This document shows positions 1 through 5,595 of a DNA stretch of 7,138 bases, piece after piece; within the stretch, counting starts at the first letter, position 1, and every line of letters begins with the position of its first letter. Under the pieces are notes generated by a model. That model had not been told where the DNA came from and ran no database searches. It saw nothing but the letters and a program-made list of their open reading frames with translations. The DNA is from an uncultured Bacilli bacterium (lineage in GTDB: Bacteria; Bacillota_I; Bacilli_A; RF39; UBA660): NCBI GenBank assembly GCA_947589695.1, contig CANQBY010000063.1:1-7138 (forward strand). Direction: 5' to 3'. The translations under genes and the position numbers were made by a program.

Positions 1-404
1 AGAGTTTCAGGCACTGCCGGTGCTACCTGTTCAGTATTAGCTGGAGCTTGAGTTTCATTAACAACATACCTATTTTTAATCGCATCAAAAGAGGCTTGAT
101 TAGGAAGCGAAAGCTGTATATAATAAGCTTCATTGGCTGTTACTTGATCAGGTATTTTAACATATTCAAAATTAGTACCATTAATAATACCTTTTAAATA
201 ATTTTTACAACTTTGCCACTCATTGGCATCATCTATTTTTTCTAATTTATCTGTATATTTACTTACTAAAATAATTGGTAAACCCATAGTACCTGTTTTT
301 TCACTATCGAAAACAACATAGATATTGTTATCGCCTTTAAAAGCACTTATTAAATTTAAAGTATCAACACCACCGGTTGGTTTTGTAATATTTATTTTAC
401 CCAC
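1..404 (-). CDS. Hypothetical protein, 3' end cut off by the window edge
   Basis: I do not recognise this protein. The start is a GTG at 404-402, read as residue 1, with an AGAGGG ribosome binding site six bases before it (411-416 on the plus strand). The frame then stays open for 134 codons to the left edge, so the C-terminus is missing. Residues 1 to about 110 look like one compact, mixed alpha/beta soluble domain without signal peptide or membrane segment. From about residue 118 the composition changes to a linker rich in Ala, Pro, Gln, Thr and Glu (for example TQAPANTEQVAPAVPE), which suggests that a second domain follows outside the window. It lies 48 bases after the yutD-like gene on the same strand but has its own strong promoter in that gap, so it may be expressed separately. 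The existence of the gene is well supported; its function is unknown. Confidence 0.75.
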   Translation of the reverse strand, partial: MGKINITKPTGGVDTLNLISAFKGDNNIYVVFDSEKTGTMGLPIILVSKYTDKLEKIDDANEWQSCKNYLKGIINGTNFEYVKIPDQVTANEAYYIQLSLPNQASFDAIKNRYVVNETQAPANTEQVAPAVPET

Positions 405-427
405 TTTAATCCCTCTATTCTTATTTT

Positions 428-456
428 ATTATAACAAATTATATTTATATATTCAA
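428..456 (-). promoter_or_regulatory. Sigma-A promoter of the partial gene 1-404
   Basis: On the minus strand the -35 box is TTGAAT (456-451) and the -10 box is TATAAT (433-428), with a 17-base spacer and an extended -10 TG (positions 436-435). The expected transcription start is near 421, giving a leader of about 17 bases that contains the AGAGGG ribosome binding site. The -35 box overlaps the TGA stop of the upstream yutD-like gene. Confidence 0.7.
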
Positions 457-734
457 TCTTTTATTTCACTAATCATAAACCACTTACAACCATAAGCACA
501 ATTATTTTTAATATATTCTTCAACTTTATCAACATCGTTTATTTCTTTAAAATTTTTATTAGTTTTACTATTAAAACCTTTAAGTCTTAGTTTGTTGTAA
601 GCAATATCCCCCACGATATAATCAAAATCATCAAAATAGTCCGTTAATTTTTCTTCTAATTCCGAAATATTTAAGGCGTCTTTATAATTTTTTAAAACTT
701 GATATTTACGATTATTAACAATGATCGTTTCCAT
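453..734 (-). CDS. yutD: YutD family protein
   Basis: The 93 residues resemble the YutD family (DUF1027) of Bacilli. The strongest signs are the central block DYIVGDIAYNKLRLKGF (residues 38-54), which matches the family's conserved YDYIVGDWG-x-x-x-LRLKGF block, and the C-terminal NCAYGCKWFMI segment (78-88), matching the family's conserved Cys-x-x-Gly-Cys region. The biochemical role of YutD is not established, so none is claimed. It is a small soluble protein without membrane segments. The ATG is preceded by AGGAGGG with a short spacer, and that ribosome binding site overlaps the TAG stop of the upstream gene, so the two genes are very probably co-transcribed and translationally coupled. The stop codon is TGA, which supports use of the standard genetic code. 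Confidence 0.88.
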   Translation of the reverse strand: METIIVNNRKYQVLKNYKDALNISELEEKLTDYFDDFDYIVGDIAYNKLRLKGFNSKTNKNFKEINDVDKVEEYIKNNCAYGCKWFMISEIKD

Positions 735-742
735 AAACCCTC

Positions 743-1579
743 CTATAAACTAAAAATGATAATAGCAAAAACACTGAAAGATGTGGCAATAACACTCATT
801 AAAAGTAAAATATCGACATAACCATTCCCCGTGGTAATTTTTCTTTTACCATAATTTTTTAAATATTCTAAAGAATTTTCTAATTGTTCATTTCTTTTTA
901 AGGAATCAGCATCAACATCAAAATAATCATAAGCCTTATTTTGAGCTTGGGCAAGTTCCTCTTCACTCATGTTTTTAAGATTAGTTAAGTTTACACCCAC
1001 ATAATTTAAAGCTTCTAAATTAAGAGGTAAATTAATAGTTTTCGTTAAATCTCTAGTAACTTCCATTTCATTTAATTTAGAATAGTAATATTTTTCAATA
1101 AATAAAGGATTTTCACTAACTAAGTAATTATAAGAAACCCGATATGGATTTTTAGTATGGGAAGTATAAGCTAGTTCTAAAAACTTTTCTTCATCTTCAA
1201 AAGATACTCCCACCGTTTTCTTTTTTAAAACAAACATATCCACTAAATATTTTAAAACATTAGTAAAATAAGGATTCTTTTCTTTAATAACTTTAGAAGC
1301 ATTAGAACATTCAAAGTTATAATAATTAAATAATTCATCTTTAAATAAATGAACATCAGTGATACTCATACCATATTTAGTTAAGTTATTCATAAATACT
1401 ACTTGATTATTTAAATAATAAGGATTAAGCAAATCAGCTTCATTATAGATAAGCGCTAAAATTCGAATAGTTACAACTAAAAAAGAATTATAGATTAAAC
1501 CATTTTCATCATTAGAATTAGATAAATATAATTTTAAAGCTTGATCCATGGCAATATTTAGAAAATAATCTTTATTCAT
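743..1579 (-). CDS. Unknown protein with C-terminal membrane anchor
   Basis: I do not recognise this 278-residue protein. Residues 1-243 are soluble, largely helical and rich in Asn, Lys, Leu and Tyr. A basic stretch (GKRK, about 244-247) is followed by a single hydrophobic segment at about 255-278 that runs to the last residue, so the protein should be tail-anchored with its bulk in the cytoplasm. There is no signal peptide. I chose the ATG at 1579 rather than the in-frame GTG nine bases upstream (1588), because that GTG is part of the AGGTG ribosome binding site and sits at the predicted transcription start. It is the first gene of a transcript with the yutD-like gene, whose ribosome binding site overlaps this gene's TAG stop. 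A shared role with YutD is possible but is only inferred from position. Confidence 0.8.
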   Translation of the reverse strand: MNKDYFLNIAMDQALKLYLSNSNDENGLIYNSFLVVTIRILALIYNEADLLNPYYLNNQVVFMNNLTKYGMSITDVHLFKDELFNYYNFECSNASKVIKEKNPYFTNVLKYLVDMFVLKKKTVGVSFEDEEKFLELAYTSHTKNPYRVSYNYLVSENPLFIEKYYYSKLNEMEVTRDLTKTINLPLNLEALNYVGVNLTNLKNMSEEELAQAQNKAYDYFDVDADSLKRNEQLENSLEYLKNYGKRKITTGNGYVDILLLMSVIATSFSVFAIIIFSL

Positions 1580-1595
1580 AGTATTCACCTAATAT

Positions 1596-1625
1596 ATTAT
1601 ATCATAAATATAAGACCGAAAACAA
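1596..1625 (-). promoter_or_regulatory. Sigma-A promoter for the membrane-anchor/yutD transcript
   Basis: On the minus strand the -35 box is TTGTTT (1625-1620), the spacer is 18 bases and the -10 box is a perfect TATAAT (1601-1596) with an extended TGA just before it (1604-1602). The expected start is near 1589, at the first base of the AGGTG ribosome binding site (1590-1586), so the leader would be only about 10 bases. This also argues against the upstream GTG as a start codon. Confidence 0.65.
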
Positions 1626-1709
1626 TTATCAAATTATGTAAAATAAATTGACAGTTTATTAACAAGATAATAATAATTCTTAAGTAATAGATAATTTTTT
1701 TAATAAATT

Positions 1710-1776
1710 AAAAAAGAGCACTTAACCTACGAGGGCTTAAAAGCCTAAGAGAGTTTGGAAAAAGGTTAAGTGCTCT
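1710..1776 (-). terminator. Rho-independent terminator of the small RNA
   Basis: Read on the minus strand, a perfect 14-bp inverted repeat (1763-1776 with 1715-1728) is followed at once by a run of T (complement of the A-run 1710-1715). The plus-strand side lacks a T-run, so the terminator works leftward. The loop is unusually large (34 bases), which suggests that the stem is also part of the RNA body and not a simple terminator. Confidence 0.65.
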
Positions 1777-1803
1777 ATATATACAGAAAATATTTCTGTA
1801 CAC
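1710..1803 (-). ncRNA. Candidate small RNA gene, about 90 nt
   Basis: This stretch has no plausible reading frame but has all the parts of an independent small transcript on the minus strand: a sigma-A promoter just upstream (1809-1837), a hairpin at the very 5' end, a structured body and a terminator. The 5' hairpin is a perfect 8-bp stem (1793-1800 with 1782-1789, 3-base loop). The body is a 14-bp perfect stem (AGAGCACTTAACCT, right arm 1763-1776, left arm 1715-1728) closing a 34-base loop, which itself can form a short GGCT/AGCC hairpin. It ends in a U-run. The loop carries single-stranded pyrimidine-rich stretches (CUCUCU, CCCUC) of the kind small RNAs use to pair with ribosome binding sites. 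I could not match it to 6S RNA, SRP RNA, tmRNA, a T-box or a riboswitch I know. The function is inferred only. Confidence 0.6.
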
Positions 1804-1808
1804 CTTTA

Positions 1809-1837
1809 ATTTTATATTTACTCTCAGTAATAGTCAA
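1809..1837 (-). promoter_or_regulatory. Sigma-A promoter of the small RNA
   Basis: The minus strand reads TTGACT (1837-1832), a 17-base spacer, then TAAAAT (1814-1809). This is the same pair of boxes and spacing as the rpmB promoter in this window, a useful internal check. The expected start is near 1802-1803, directly before the 5' hairpin. No ribosome binding site or start codon follows. Confidence 0.65.
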
Positions 1838-1886
1838 CTAATTTCGAATAATTTTACATTTAAAGTTAGATTTAGGCGTTTATTTA

Positions 1887-1914
1887 AACAGAATTTTTTG
1901 TCAATCATAAGATA
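1887..1914 (+). promoter_or_regulatory. Possible sigma-K promoter of the small membrane protein
   Basis: The sequence AAC (1887-1889), a 16-base spacer and CATAAGATA (1906-1914) fits the late mother-cell sigma-K pattern (AC at -35, CATAnnnTA at -10, spacing about 16-17). The expected start lies near 1920, at the AGGTG ribosome binding site. The motif is short and could arise by chance in AT-rich DNA, so this is tentative. No good sigma-A promoter was seen here. Confidence 0.3.
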
Positions 1915-1929
1915 AATTAGGTGATAATT

Positions 1930-2121
1930 ATGTATCCGAATAAAAATTTTGGAGGTAGTTTTTTTACTATCTTAGCTATTTTTTGTTTAGCAATTCTTAT
2001 TTTTTATCAAATAATTATTACTTTAATATTACCTCTAAGATTTAATTTATTTATTTTATTAATTGAAGTTTTCTTATTTTTTTATTTAATATTTAGAATT
2101 ATTTATCCCCGGAAGTGGTAG
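1930..2121 (+). CDS. Small hydrophobic membrane protein
   Basis: This 63-residue protein has a short polar N-terminus (MYPNKNFGG), two predicted membrane helices (about residues 11-37 and 42-60) and a short basic end (PRKW). I do not recognise a family. The start is the ATG at 1930, six bases after an AGGTG ribosome binding site (1919-1923). An in-frame GTG at 1921 lies within that site and is rejected for the same reason as in the gene at 743-1579. The last 23 bases overlap the 3' end of the convergent ysxE-like gene, so the two transcripts are complementary at their ends. A possible sigma-K promoter suggests late sporulation expression, but that is inference. Small size and unbiased composition leave some doubt that it is translated. 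Confidence 0.5.
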   Translation: MYPNKNFGGSFFTILAIFCLAILIFYQIIITLILPLRFNLFILLIEVFLFFYLIFRIIYPRKW

Positions 2122-2995
2122 TTAAATTTTTAATTAAAGTTTCGGTTTTAAATATATAATCAAGGCGAATACGAATATCTTTAGTATTTAGATATTCTTC
2201 TTTATCTAAAGTTATTAGAGGAGGTATACTAATAACTATATAAAATAAATTTAATTCATTTTCTTTTAAAGGATAATTTTTTAAATATCTTTTAATAATA
2301 GTTTCAAAATCAAGATTTAGATATTCATGTTGATAGAAAGTAATTAAATCTAAGATGGGAGAATCAATTTTAGATTTTTCCCAACTAATTAAATAACCTT
2401 TATCACTTTTTAAGAAATGATCTAATTCTAAATTATTATGAATGAATGCTACCCTTTCCTTTAGATCATCTTTGGTACTTTCATACCAATTGTCAAGTAA
2501 ATCAGAAGCATAATCTAGGGCAGCAAATATTTTATAGATATTACGGAGTAATAAATAAGTACTAGGACTAGGATAAATTTCATTAATCTTTAAATTATAT
2601 AAATTATCATAATAGTTTTTGGTATATAAAATATTATTTTTTAAGTTTTCGTAAATTTCATTATATTTATCTTGAGTTATTTCTTTATAATAAGTAGTTT
2701 TGTTATGCAGTAAAGAGACTAAATCAATTAAATCTTGAGCTTTTTGATCACTAGGTTCGGGAAGTTCTTCAATATATTCAAAAACATTCACATCTTCCCT
2801 ATTTTCTTCAGCTAATTTGGGAAAATAATCAAAGTTACGAGATAGTAAATAATTATAAGCTTTCTTTACTTTATCATTAATTTTTTCTTTGATAACAAAA
2901 GACCCACTGGTGGAATCAATAATCGTGACATTTTTCTTTTTAGTATATCGATAAGGTTTTAAAGTAGTTTTTAATTCTTCTAAAGAATTATTCAT
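2099..2995 (-). CDS. ysxE: CotS/YsxE-family spore coat kinase-like protein (likely pseudokinase)
   Basis: These 298 residues have the layout of the CotS/YsxE/YutH spore coat family, which has the aminoglycoside/choline phosphotransferase fold. The N-lobe contains SGSFVIKEK with a likely nucleotide-contacting Lys36. The C-lobe has a catalytic-loop-like HNNLELDHFL (186-195) and then GYLISWEKSKIDSPILDLITF (start 200). Active relatives have HxD, a later Asn, and IDWE/IDFD; here Asp is Asn188, the Asn is His193 and the metal-binding Asp is Ser204. I therefore expect no phosphotransfer. The ATG overlaps the last 8 bases of the spoVID-like gene, with no strong ribosome binding site of its own, which implies translational coupling. 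In Bacillus subtilis ysxE directly follows spoVID, so position and family agree. The exact paralogue (CotS, YsxE or YutH) is judged from that order, not from sequence alone. Confidence 0.75.
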   Translation of the reverse strand: MNNSLEELKTTLKPYRYTKKKNVTIIDSTSGSFVIKEKINDKVKKAYNYLLSRNFDYFPKLAEENREDVNVFEYIEELPEPSDQKAQDLIDLVSLLHNKTTYYKEITQDKYNEIYENLKNNILYTKNYYDNLYNLKINEIYPSPSTYLLLRNIYKIFAALDYASDLLDNWYESTKDDLKERVAFIHNNLELDHFLKSDKGYLISWEKSKIDSPILDLITFYQHEYLNLDFETIIKRYLKNYPLKENELNLFYIVISIPPLITLDKEEYLNTKDIRIRLDYIFKTETLIKNLTTTSGDK

Positions 2996-3827
2996 TTTTT
3001 TCAGGAATAATTAATTTATCACCGGGGGAAATATTGGTTAATTCGTTATAATCATTTAGAATATTCATATTAGAATTATACATAGTACAAATAGTTTCAA
3101 CAGTTTCCCCATCACTTACCATATGAATATGATATGTAGCATAATCATCCGCGCTGGCATTTACCCCATTTAAGATAGTAGCTTCGGGATTAGAGGGTTT
3201 AACACTGGTGATTTCAATATTTTCTTCTAAATTTTCTTTAGTACTTGTCGTGTTTAATTCGAGAGTTTTAGTATTAACTTCTAGGGATGGACCTTCTTTG
3301 GGATTAGTTTCGATACTTTCAAGAGGAATATTTTTAGATAGTGAGGGAATATTTTCTAAAGGAGTATTGGTCGGATTAGTTAAAGGGATAGTTTCGTATT
3401 CGTTATTAGATAAAACATTATCTAATGAAGCACGAGAATCTTCACTATTTAAAATAGGAATGGAATCAGGTTTAAGAAATTCGGTTGTTGGTTCTTCTGG
3501 TTCTTCTTTGGTGCTTCCTAGAACATTAAAATCAATATTAACTCTTAAGATATTATTATCTAAAACTTCATATGTAAAATCTTCAATCATAAATTCAATA
3601 GTTTTAGGATCAATATTTTCGGATAAAGTAATTTCAAAGGGTAAAATATACGAGAAAGCTTCTTTATTAATGCTTACTTCATGACTTTTAAAATCACCAG
3701 ATATTATAAAGTTGCCCTTTAATAAATCATCTTCGACTTTAAATTCGTGTTCTAGACTTATACTAGTTATTTCATAGAGTTTTTTTTCAAAAGGAATATC
3801 TTTTGTAAATGGTATTTTACAATTCAT
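2988..3827 (-). CDS. spoVID: SpoVID-like spore coat morphogenetic protein with LysM domain
   Basis: Residues 1-104 match the SpoVID N-terminal domain: a start of the type F-x-K-D-I-P-F, then EITSISLEHEF (19-29), a G-x-x-I-x-G-x-F strand, FSYILPFEITL (58-68) and IEDFTYEV (81-88). Residues 105-228 are a low-complexity linker rich in Pro, Thr, Asn, Ser and Glu with loose PLENIP/PLESIE repeats. Residues 231-275 form a LysM module (YHIHMVSDGETVETICTMY to SPGDKLIIPE). In Bacillus subtilis SpoVID acts at the outer forespore surface in the mother cell, links SpoIVA with later coat layers and drives spore encasement. This protein has 279 residues against about 575 there, with the shortening in the linker. 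The ATG has an AGGAG site 8 bases upstream and an exact sigma-E promoter match before that. It heads an overlapping pair with the ysxE-like gene. Confidence 0.85.
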   Translation of the reverse strand: MNCKIPFTKDIPFEKKLYEITSISLEHEFKVEDDLLKGNFIISGDFKSHEVSINKEAFSYILPFEITLSENIDPKTIEFMIEDFTYEVLDNNILRVNIDFNVLGSTKEEPEEPTTEFLKPDSIPILNSEDSRASLDNVLSNNEYETIPLTNPTNTPLENIPSLSKNIPLESIETNPKEGPSLEVNTKTLELNTTSTKENLEENIEITSVKPSNPEATILNGVNASADDYATYHIHMVSDGETVETICTMYNSNMNILNDYNELTNISPGDKLIIPEKNE

Positions 3828-3845
3828 CTTATCATCTCCTAGAAA

Positions 3846-3873
3846 ATTGTATGAATTTAAGTAATAAATATGC
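3846..3873 (-). promoter_or_regulatory. Sigma-E (mother cell) promoter of the spoVID-ysxE pair
   Basis: On the minus strand GCATATT (3873-3867) and CATACAAT (3853-3846) match every position of the sigma-E consensus kmATATT and CATACAHT, with a 13-base spacer, at the short end of the usual range. Sigma-E control is what is known for spoVID in Bacillus subtilis. The expected start is near 3840, at the AGGAG ribosome binding site, giving a leader of about 13 bases. The short spacer and short leader are the reasons for caution. Confidence 0.6.
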
Positions 3874-3892
3874 CAAAGTTAGTTTAAATAAA

Positions 3893-3921
3893 TTGACTTT
3901 TAACATAGATTATAGTAAAAT
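3893..3921 (+). promoter_or_regulatory. Sigma-A promoter of rpmB
   Basis: TTGACT (3893-3898), a 17-base spacer and TAAAAT (3916-3921). The expected start is near 3928, about 27 bases before the start codon. It is divergent from, and only about 20 bases away from, the sigma-E promoter of the spoVID-like gene. Confidence 0.7.
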
Positions 3922-3954
3922 TTTAGAAGTAAAAGAAATTTTGGAGGTGGCAAA

Positions 3955-4116
3955 ATGGCAAAAAAAGTTACAACTAAAAAACCTTTAGCGGGTAATAAAA
4001 GAAGTCATGCTTTAAATGCAACAAAAACAAAACAAAAACCTAATATTCAAAAAAAGACTATTAATGGAAATAAAGTTAGAATTAGTGCGAGAGAAGCCAG
4101 AACTTTAGATAAGTAA
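3955..4116 (+). CDS. rpmB: 50S ribosomal protein L28
   Basis: The 53 residues (too short for most length cut-offs) read as L28: PLAGNKRSHALNATKTKQ (residues 10-27) corresponds to the family's AGNNRSHAMNASKR block, KPNIQKKTI (28-36) to the W/K-x-NLQK block, and the end RISAREARTLDK to SARALKSGKV. The start ATG follows GGAGG (3943-3947) by seven bases. The protein is shorter than the usual 60-65 residues and contains no cysteine, so it belongs to the zinc-independent type. It is strongly basic, as expected for a 23S rRNA-binding protein of the large subunit. It has its own sigma-A promoter and a terminator immediately downstream, so it is mainly a single-gene transcript. Confidence 0.93.
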   Translation: MAKKVTTKKPLAGNKRSHALNATKTKQKPNIQKKTINGNKVRISAREARTLDK

Positions 4117-4140
4117 GTTTTCTGAATAAAAAAAATTATT

Positions 4141-4170
4141 TCACCTATATTTATAATAGGTGATTTTTTT
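4141..4170 (+). terminator. Rho-independent terminator of rpmB
   Basis: A perfect 8-bp stem, TCACCTAT (4141-4148) with ATAGGTGA (4156-4163), has a 7-base loop and is followed by seven T (4164-4170). It lies 24 bases after the rpmB stop. An A-run on the left side (4128-4135) may give weak leftward termination too. The next gene starts at the base after the T-run. Confidence 0.8.
4158..4162 (+). promoter_or_regulatory. Ribosome binding site of the DUF6512-like gene, buried in the terminator stem
   Basis: AGGTG (4158-4162) lies eight bases before the ATG at 4171, the normal distance. It forms most of the right arm of the rpmB terminator, paired with CACCT (4142-4146). In any read-through RNA the site would be hidden when the hairpin is folded. 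No separate sigma-A promoter between rpmB and this gene was found. Confidence 0.6.
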
Positions 4171-4695
4171 ATGAGTTTAAAGATATGGAAAATTATAAGT
4201 GTCTTCTTAGTTTTTTTAACAAGTAGTTTATTACATTTTATTTATGTTTGGTTTCCAAATACGTTTACTTCCCTTTTGTTTCCGGTGAATGAAAGTATTT
4301 GGGAACATAATAAAATTATTATTGGTTCTTTTCTTATTTGGGCTATAATTGAAAAAATATTTTTTAAAGAAAAGAAAAATAGTTTATGGGCTGGTTTTAT
4401 TTCAGGAATATTTTGTGGTGCACTAGTAATGCTTGTATTTACCCCTGTTTACTTTTTAATTTTAAAAACGCAAGATAATATAATTGTAACTTTTATTATT
4501 TTCTTTATTGCCATAGCTATAAGTGAAATACTTAATTATAAAATACTTCAAAAAGAATATAAACCAACATCAGAGAAACTCGCTTTAATAGGATTTGGAT
4601 TAATAATAGTACTTAATGCCTTTTTAACATATTATCCAATTAAAGTAGGAATATTTTATGATTATAATAAATTAACTTACGGAATTAAAAATTAG
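4171..4695 (+). CDS. DUF6512-like integral membrane protein
   Basis: The 174-residue protein is very hydrophobic, with five likely membrane helices (about 6-26, 48-63, 73-97, 104-124 and 136-153). Between the first two is the motif LFPVNESIWEHNK (36-48), and near the end LTYYPIKVGIFYD...YGI (152-171). This combination is what I associate with DUF6512 membrane proteins of Bacillota (PVNES-x-WEH and a C-terminal YYPP-type segment). The function of that family is not known to me. The conserved Glu41, Glu45 and His46 at a membrane boundary would suit a metal or proton site, but this is speculation. The gene starts one base after the rpmB terminator T-run and its ribosome binding site is within the terminator stem. 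It converges on the ZnuA-like gene and shares a terminator with it. Confidence 0.75.
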   Translation: MSLKIWKIISVFLVFLTSSLLHFIYVWFPNTFTSLLFPVNESIWEHNKIIIGSFLIWAIIEKIFFKEKKNSLWAGFISGIFCGALVMLVFTPVYFLILKTQDNIIVTFIIFFIAIAISEILNYKILQKEYKPTSEKLALIGFGLIIVLNAFLTYYPIKVGIFYDYNKLTYGIKN

Positions 4696-4700
4696 AAAAT

Positions 4701-4722
4701 TACAGCTTAACTTAGAGCTGTA
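4701..4722. terminator. Bidirectional terminator between convergent genes
   Basis: TACAGCT (4701-4707) pairs with AGCTGTA (4716-4722) around an 8-base loop. T-rich sequence follows on the plus strand (4723-4732), and on the minus strand the complement of the A-rich 4687-4699 follows. The hairpin contains the TAA stop and last codons of the minus-strand gene and lies five bases after the plus-strand stop, so it can serve both. Confidence 0.65.
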
Positions 4723-5570
4723 TTTCTTATATTTTCAATAAAATCTTTCATGATTGTGAGATAATCTTCACCATCAGCGACTTCTTTATCTGTTAATGTG
4801 TACATAGTTTTAACATTAATAACTTGAGCATTATATTTTTCTTCGAGTTCGGCGATTAAATCGGTTTTTTCATCATTATCACAAAGATAAATATCTTTAT
4901 AACGCTTGCTGTTAAAATTACTTTTGATGGTCGCGTCAGTTACACTTTCATCATTTAAAACAACAACATTAAAACCATAATTTTCTAAAAATTTAAGTTT
5001 ATTAGAAGAGACAACAATAGAATTAGTACCTTCTTTCGCCGCATTACTTGCAATACTACGTAAATCAGCGTCCATATAAGATAAAGTTTCCTCTAATTCT
5101 TTATATTTATTTTCAATAGCTTCAGCGATAGTTTTACTAGTGGTGTAATCAATTAAATTATTCTTAATATTTTTTGCTAGCATTAAATAGTAATTAGGAG
5201 CTAACCATAATTCTTCAATGCTATATTTATAGTTTAATCCATAAGCAACATCAATAAGTAAAATTTCTTCATTATCATTTAAAAATTCCCGAGCTAATTC
5301 TTTTTCCGTGGTAAGACCATTATAAACGAATAAAGCCCCTTTATGATAGTTTTCTTTTTGTTTAGCAGTTAATTCATAAGTATGAATATCCGCGCCAGTG
5401 GGATAAATACTAGCTACTTGTTTTTCACTGCCATATAAATAATTGGTTAAATAATAAGTAGGATAAATAGTGGTATAAACATAATCATTGGTTAGTTTAT
5501 CATGAGAAAAACAACTGGTTAAACTAAAAACTATTAAGACAACAATTAATATATTTAAAAACTTTTTCAT
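4707..5570 (-). CDS. ZnuA/AdcA-like metal ABC transporter solute-binding lipoprotein, divergent metal site
   Basis: The 287 residues begin with a lipoprotein signal peptide: MKKF, a hydrophobic core and the lipobox LTSC with Cys20 as the lipidation site, so the mature protein is anchored outside the cytoplasmic membrane. The fold is the cluster A-I zinc/manganese-binding family: TGADIHTYELTAKQ (58-71) matches G-x-D-x-H-x-Y-E-x-T, LWLAP (121-125) matches the WLxP block, and LTDKEVADGEDYLTIMKDFIENI (start 259) is a typical C-terminus. Of the usual ligands only His63 remains; the His before WLxP is Glu120, the next His is Asn190, and the C-terminal Asp appears to be Lys254. No permease or ATPase gene lies next to it. 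The ATG follows AAGGAAG by seven bases, and a sigma-A promoter precedes it. Metal transport is doubtful; a changed metal or a chaperone/binding role is possible. Confidence 0.75.
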   Translation of the reverse strand: MKKFLNILIVVLIVFSLTSCFSHDKLTNDYVYTTIYPTYYLTNYLYGSEKQVASIYPTGADIHTYELTAKQKENYHKGALFVYNGLTTEKELAREFLNDNEEILLIDVAYGLNYKYSIEELWLAPNYYLMLAKNIKNNLIDYTTSKTIAEAIENKYKELEETLSYMDADLRSIASNAAKEGTNSIVVSSNKLKFLENYGFNVVVLNDESVTDATIKSNFNSKRYKDIYLCDNDEKTDLIAELEEKYNAQVINVKTMYTLTDKEVADGEDYLTIMKDFIENIRNTALS

Positions 5571-5595
5571 TAAACATCTTCCTTTAGATATTATT

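Noticed and set aside
1580..1588. GTG at 1588 as start of the membrane-anchor protein
   Set aside because: The GTG is part of the AGGTG ribosome binding site for the ATG at 1579 and coincides with the predicted transcription start.
1921..1929. GTG at 1921 as start of the small membrane protein
   Set aside because: It is part of the AGGTG ribosome binding site that serves the ATG at 1930.
3208..3684. Long plus-strand open frame (158 codons) opposite the spoVID-like gene
   Set aside because: It lies wholly antisense to a well-supported domain protein, has no ribosome binding site that I could see, and its Ser/Leu/Val-rich composition is that of a mirror frame of the Pro/Thr/Glu linker.
3893..3916. 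TATAGT at 3911-3916 as the -10 box of the rpmB promoter
   Set aside because: The spacer from TTGACT would be only 12 bases; TAAAAT at 3916-3921 gives 17.
4152..4157. TATAAT in the rpmB terminator loop as a promoter for the DUF6512-like gene
   Set aside because: Nothing like a -35 box lies 16-18 bases upstream (only an A-run), and the start would fall after the ribosome binding site.
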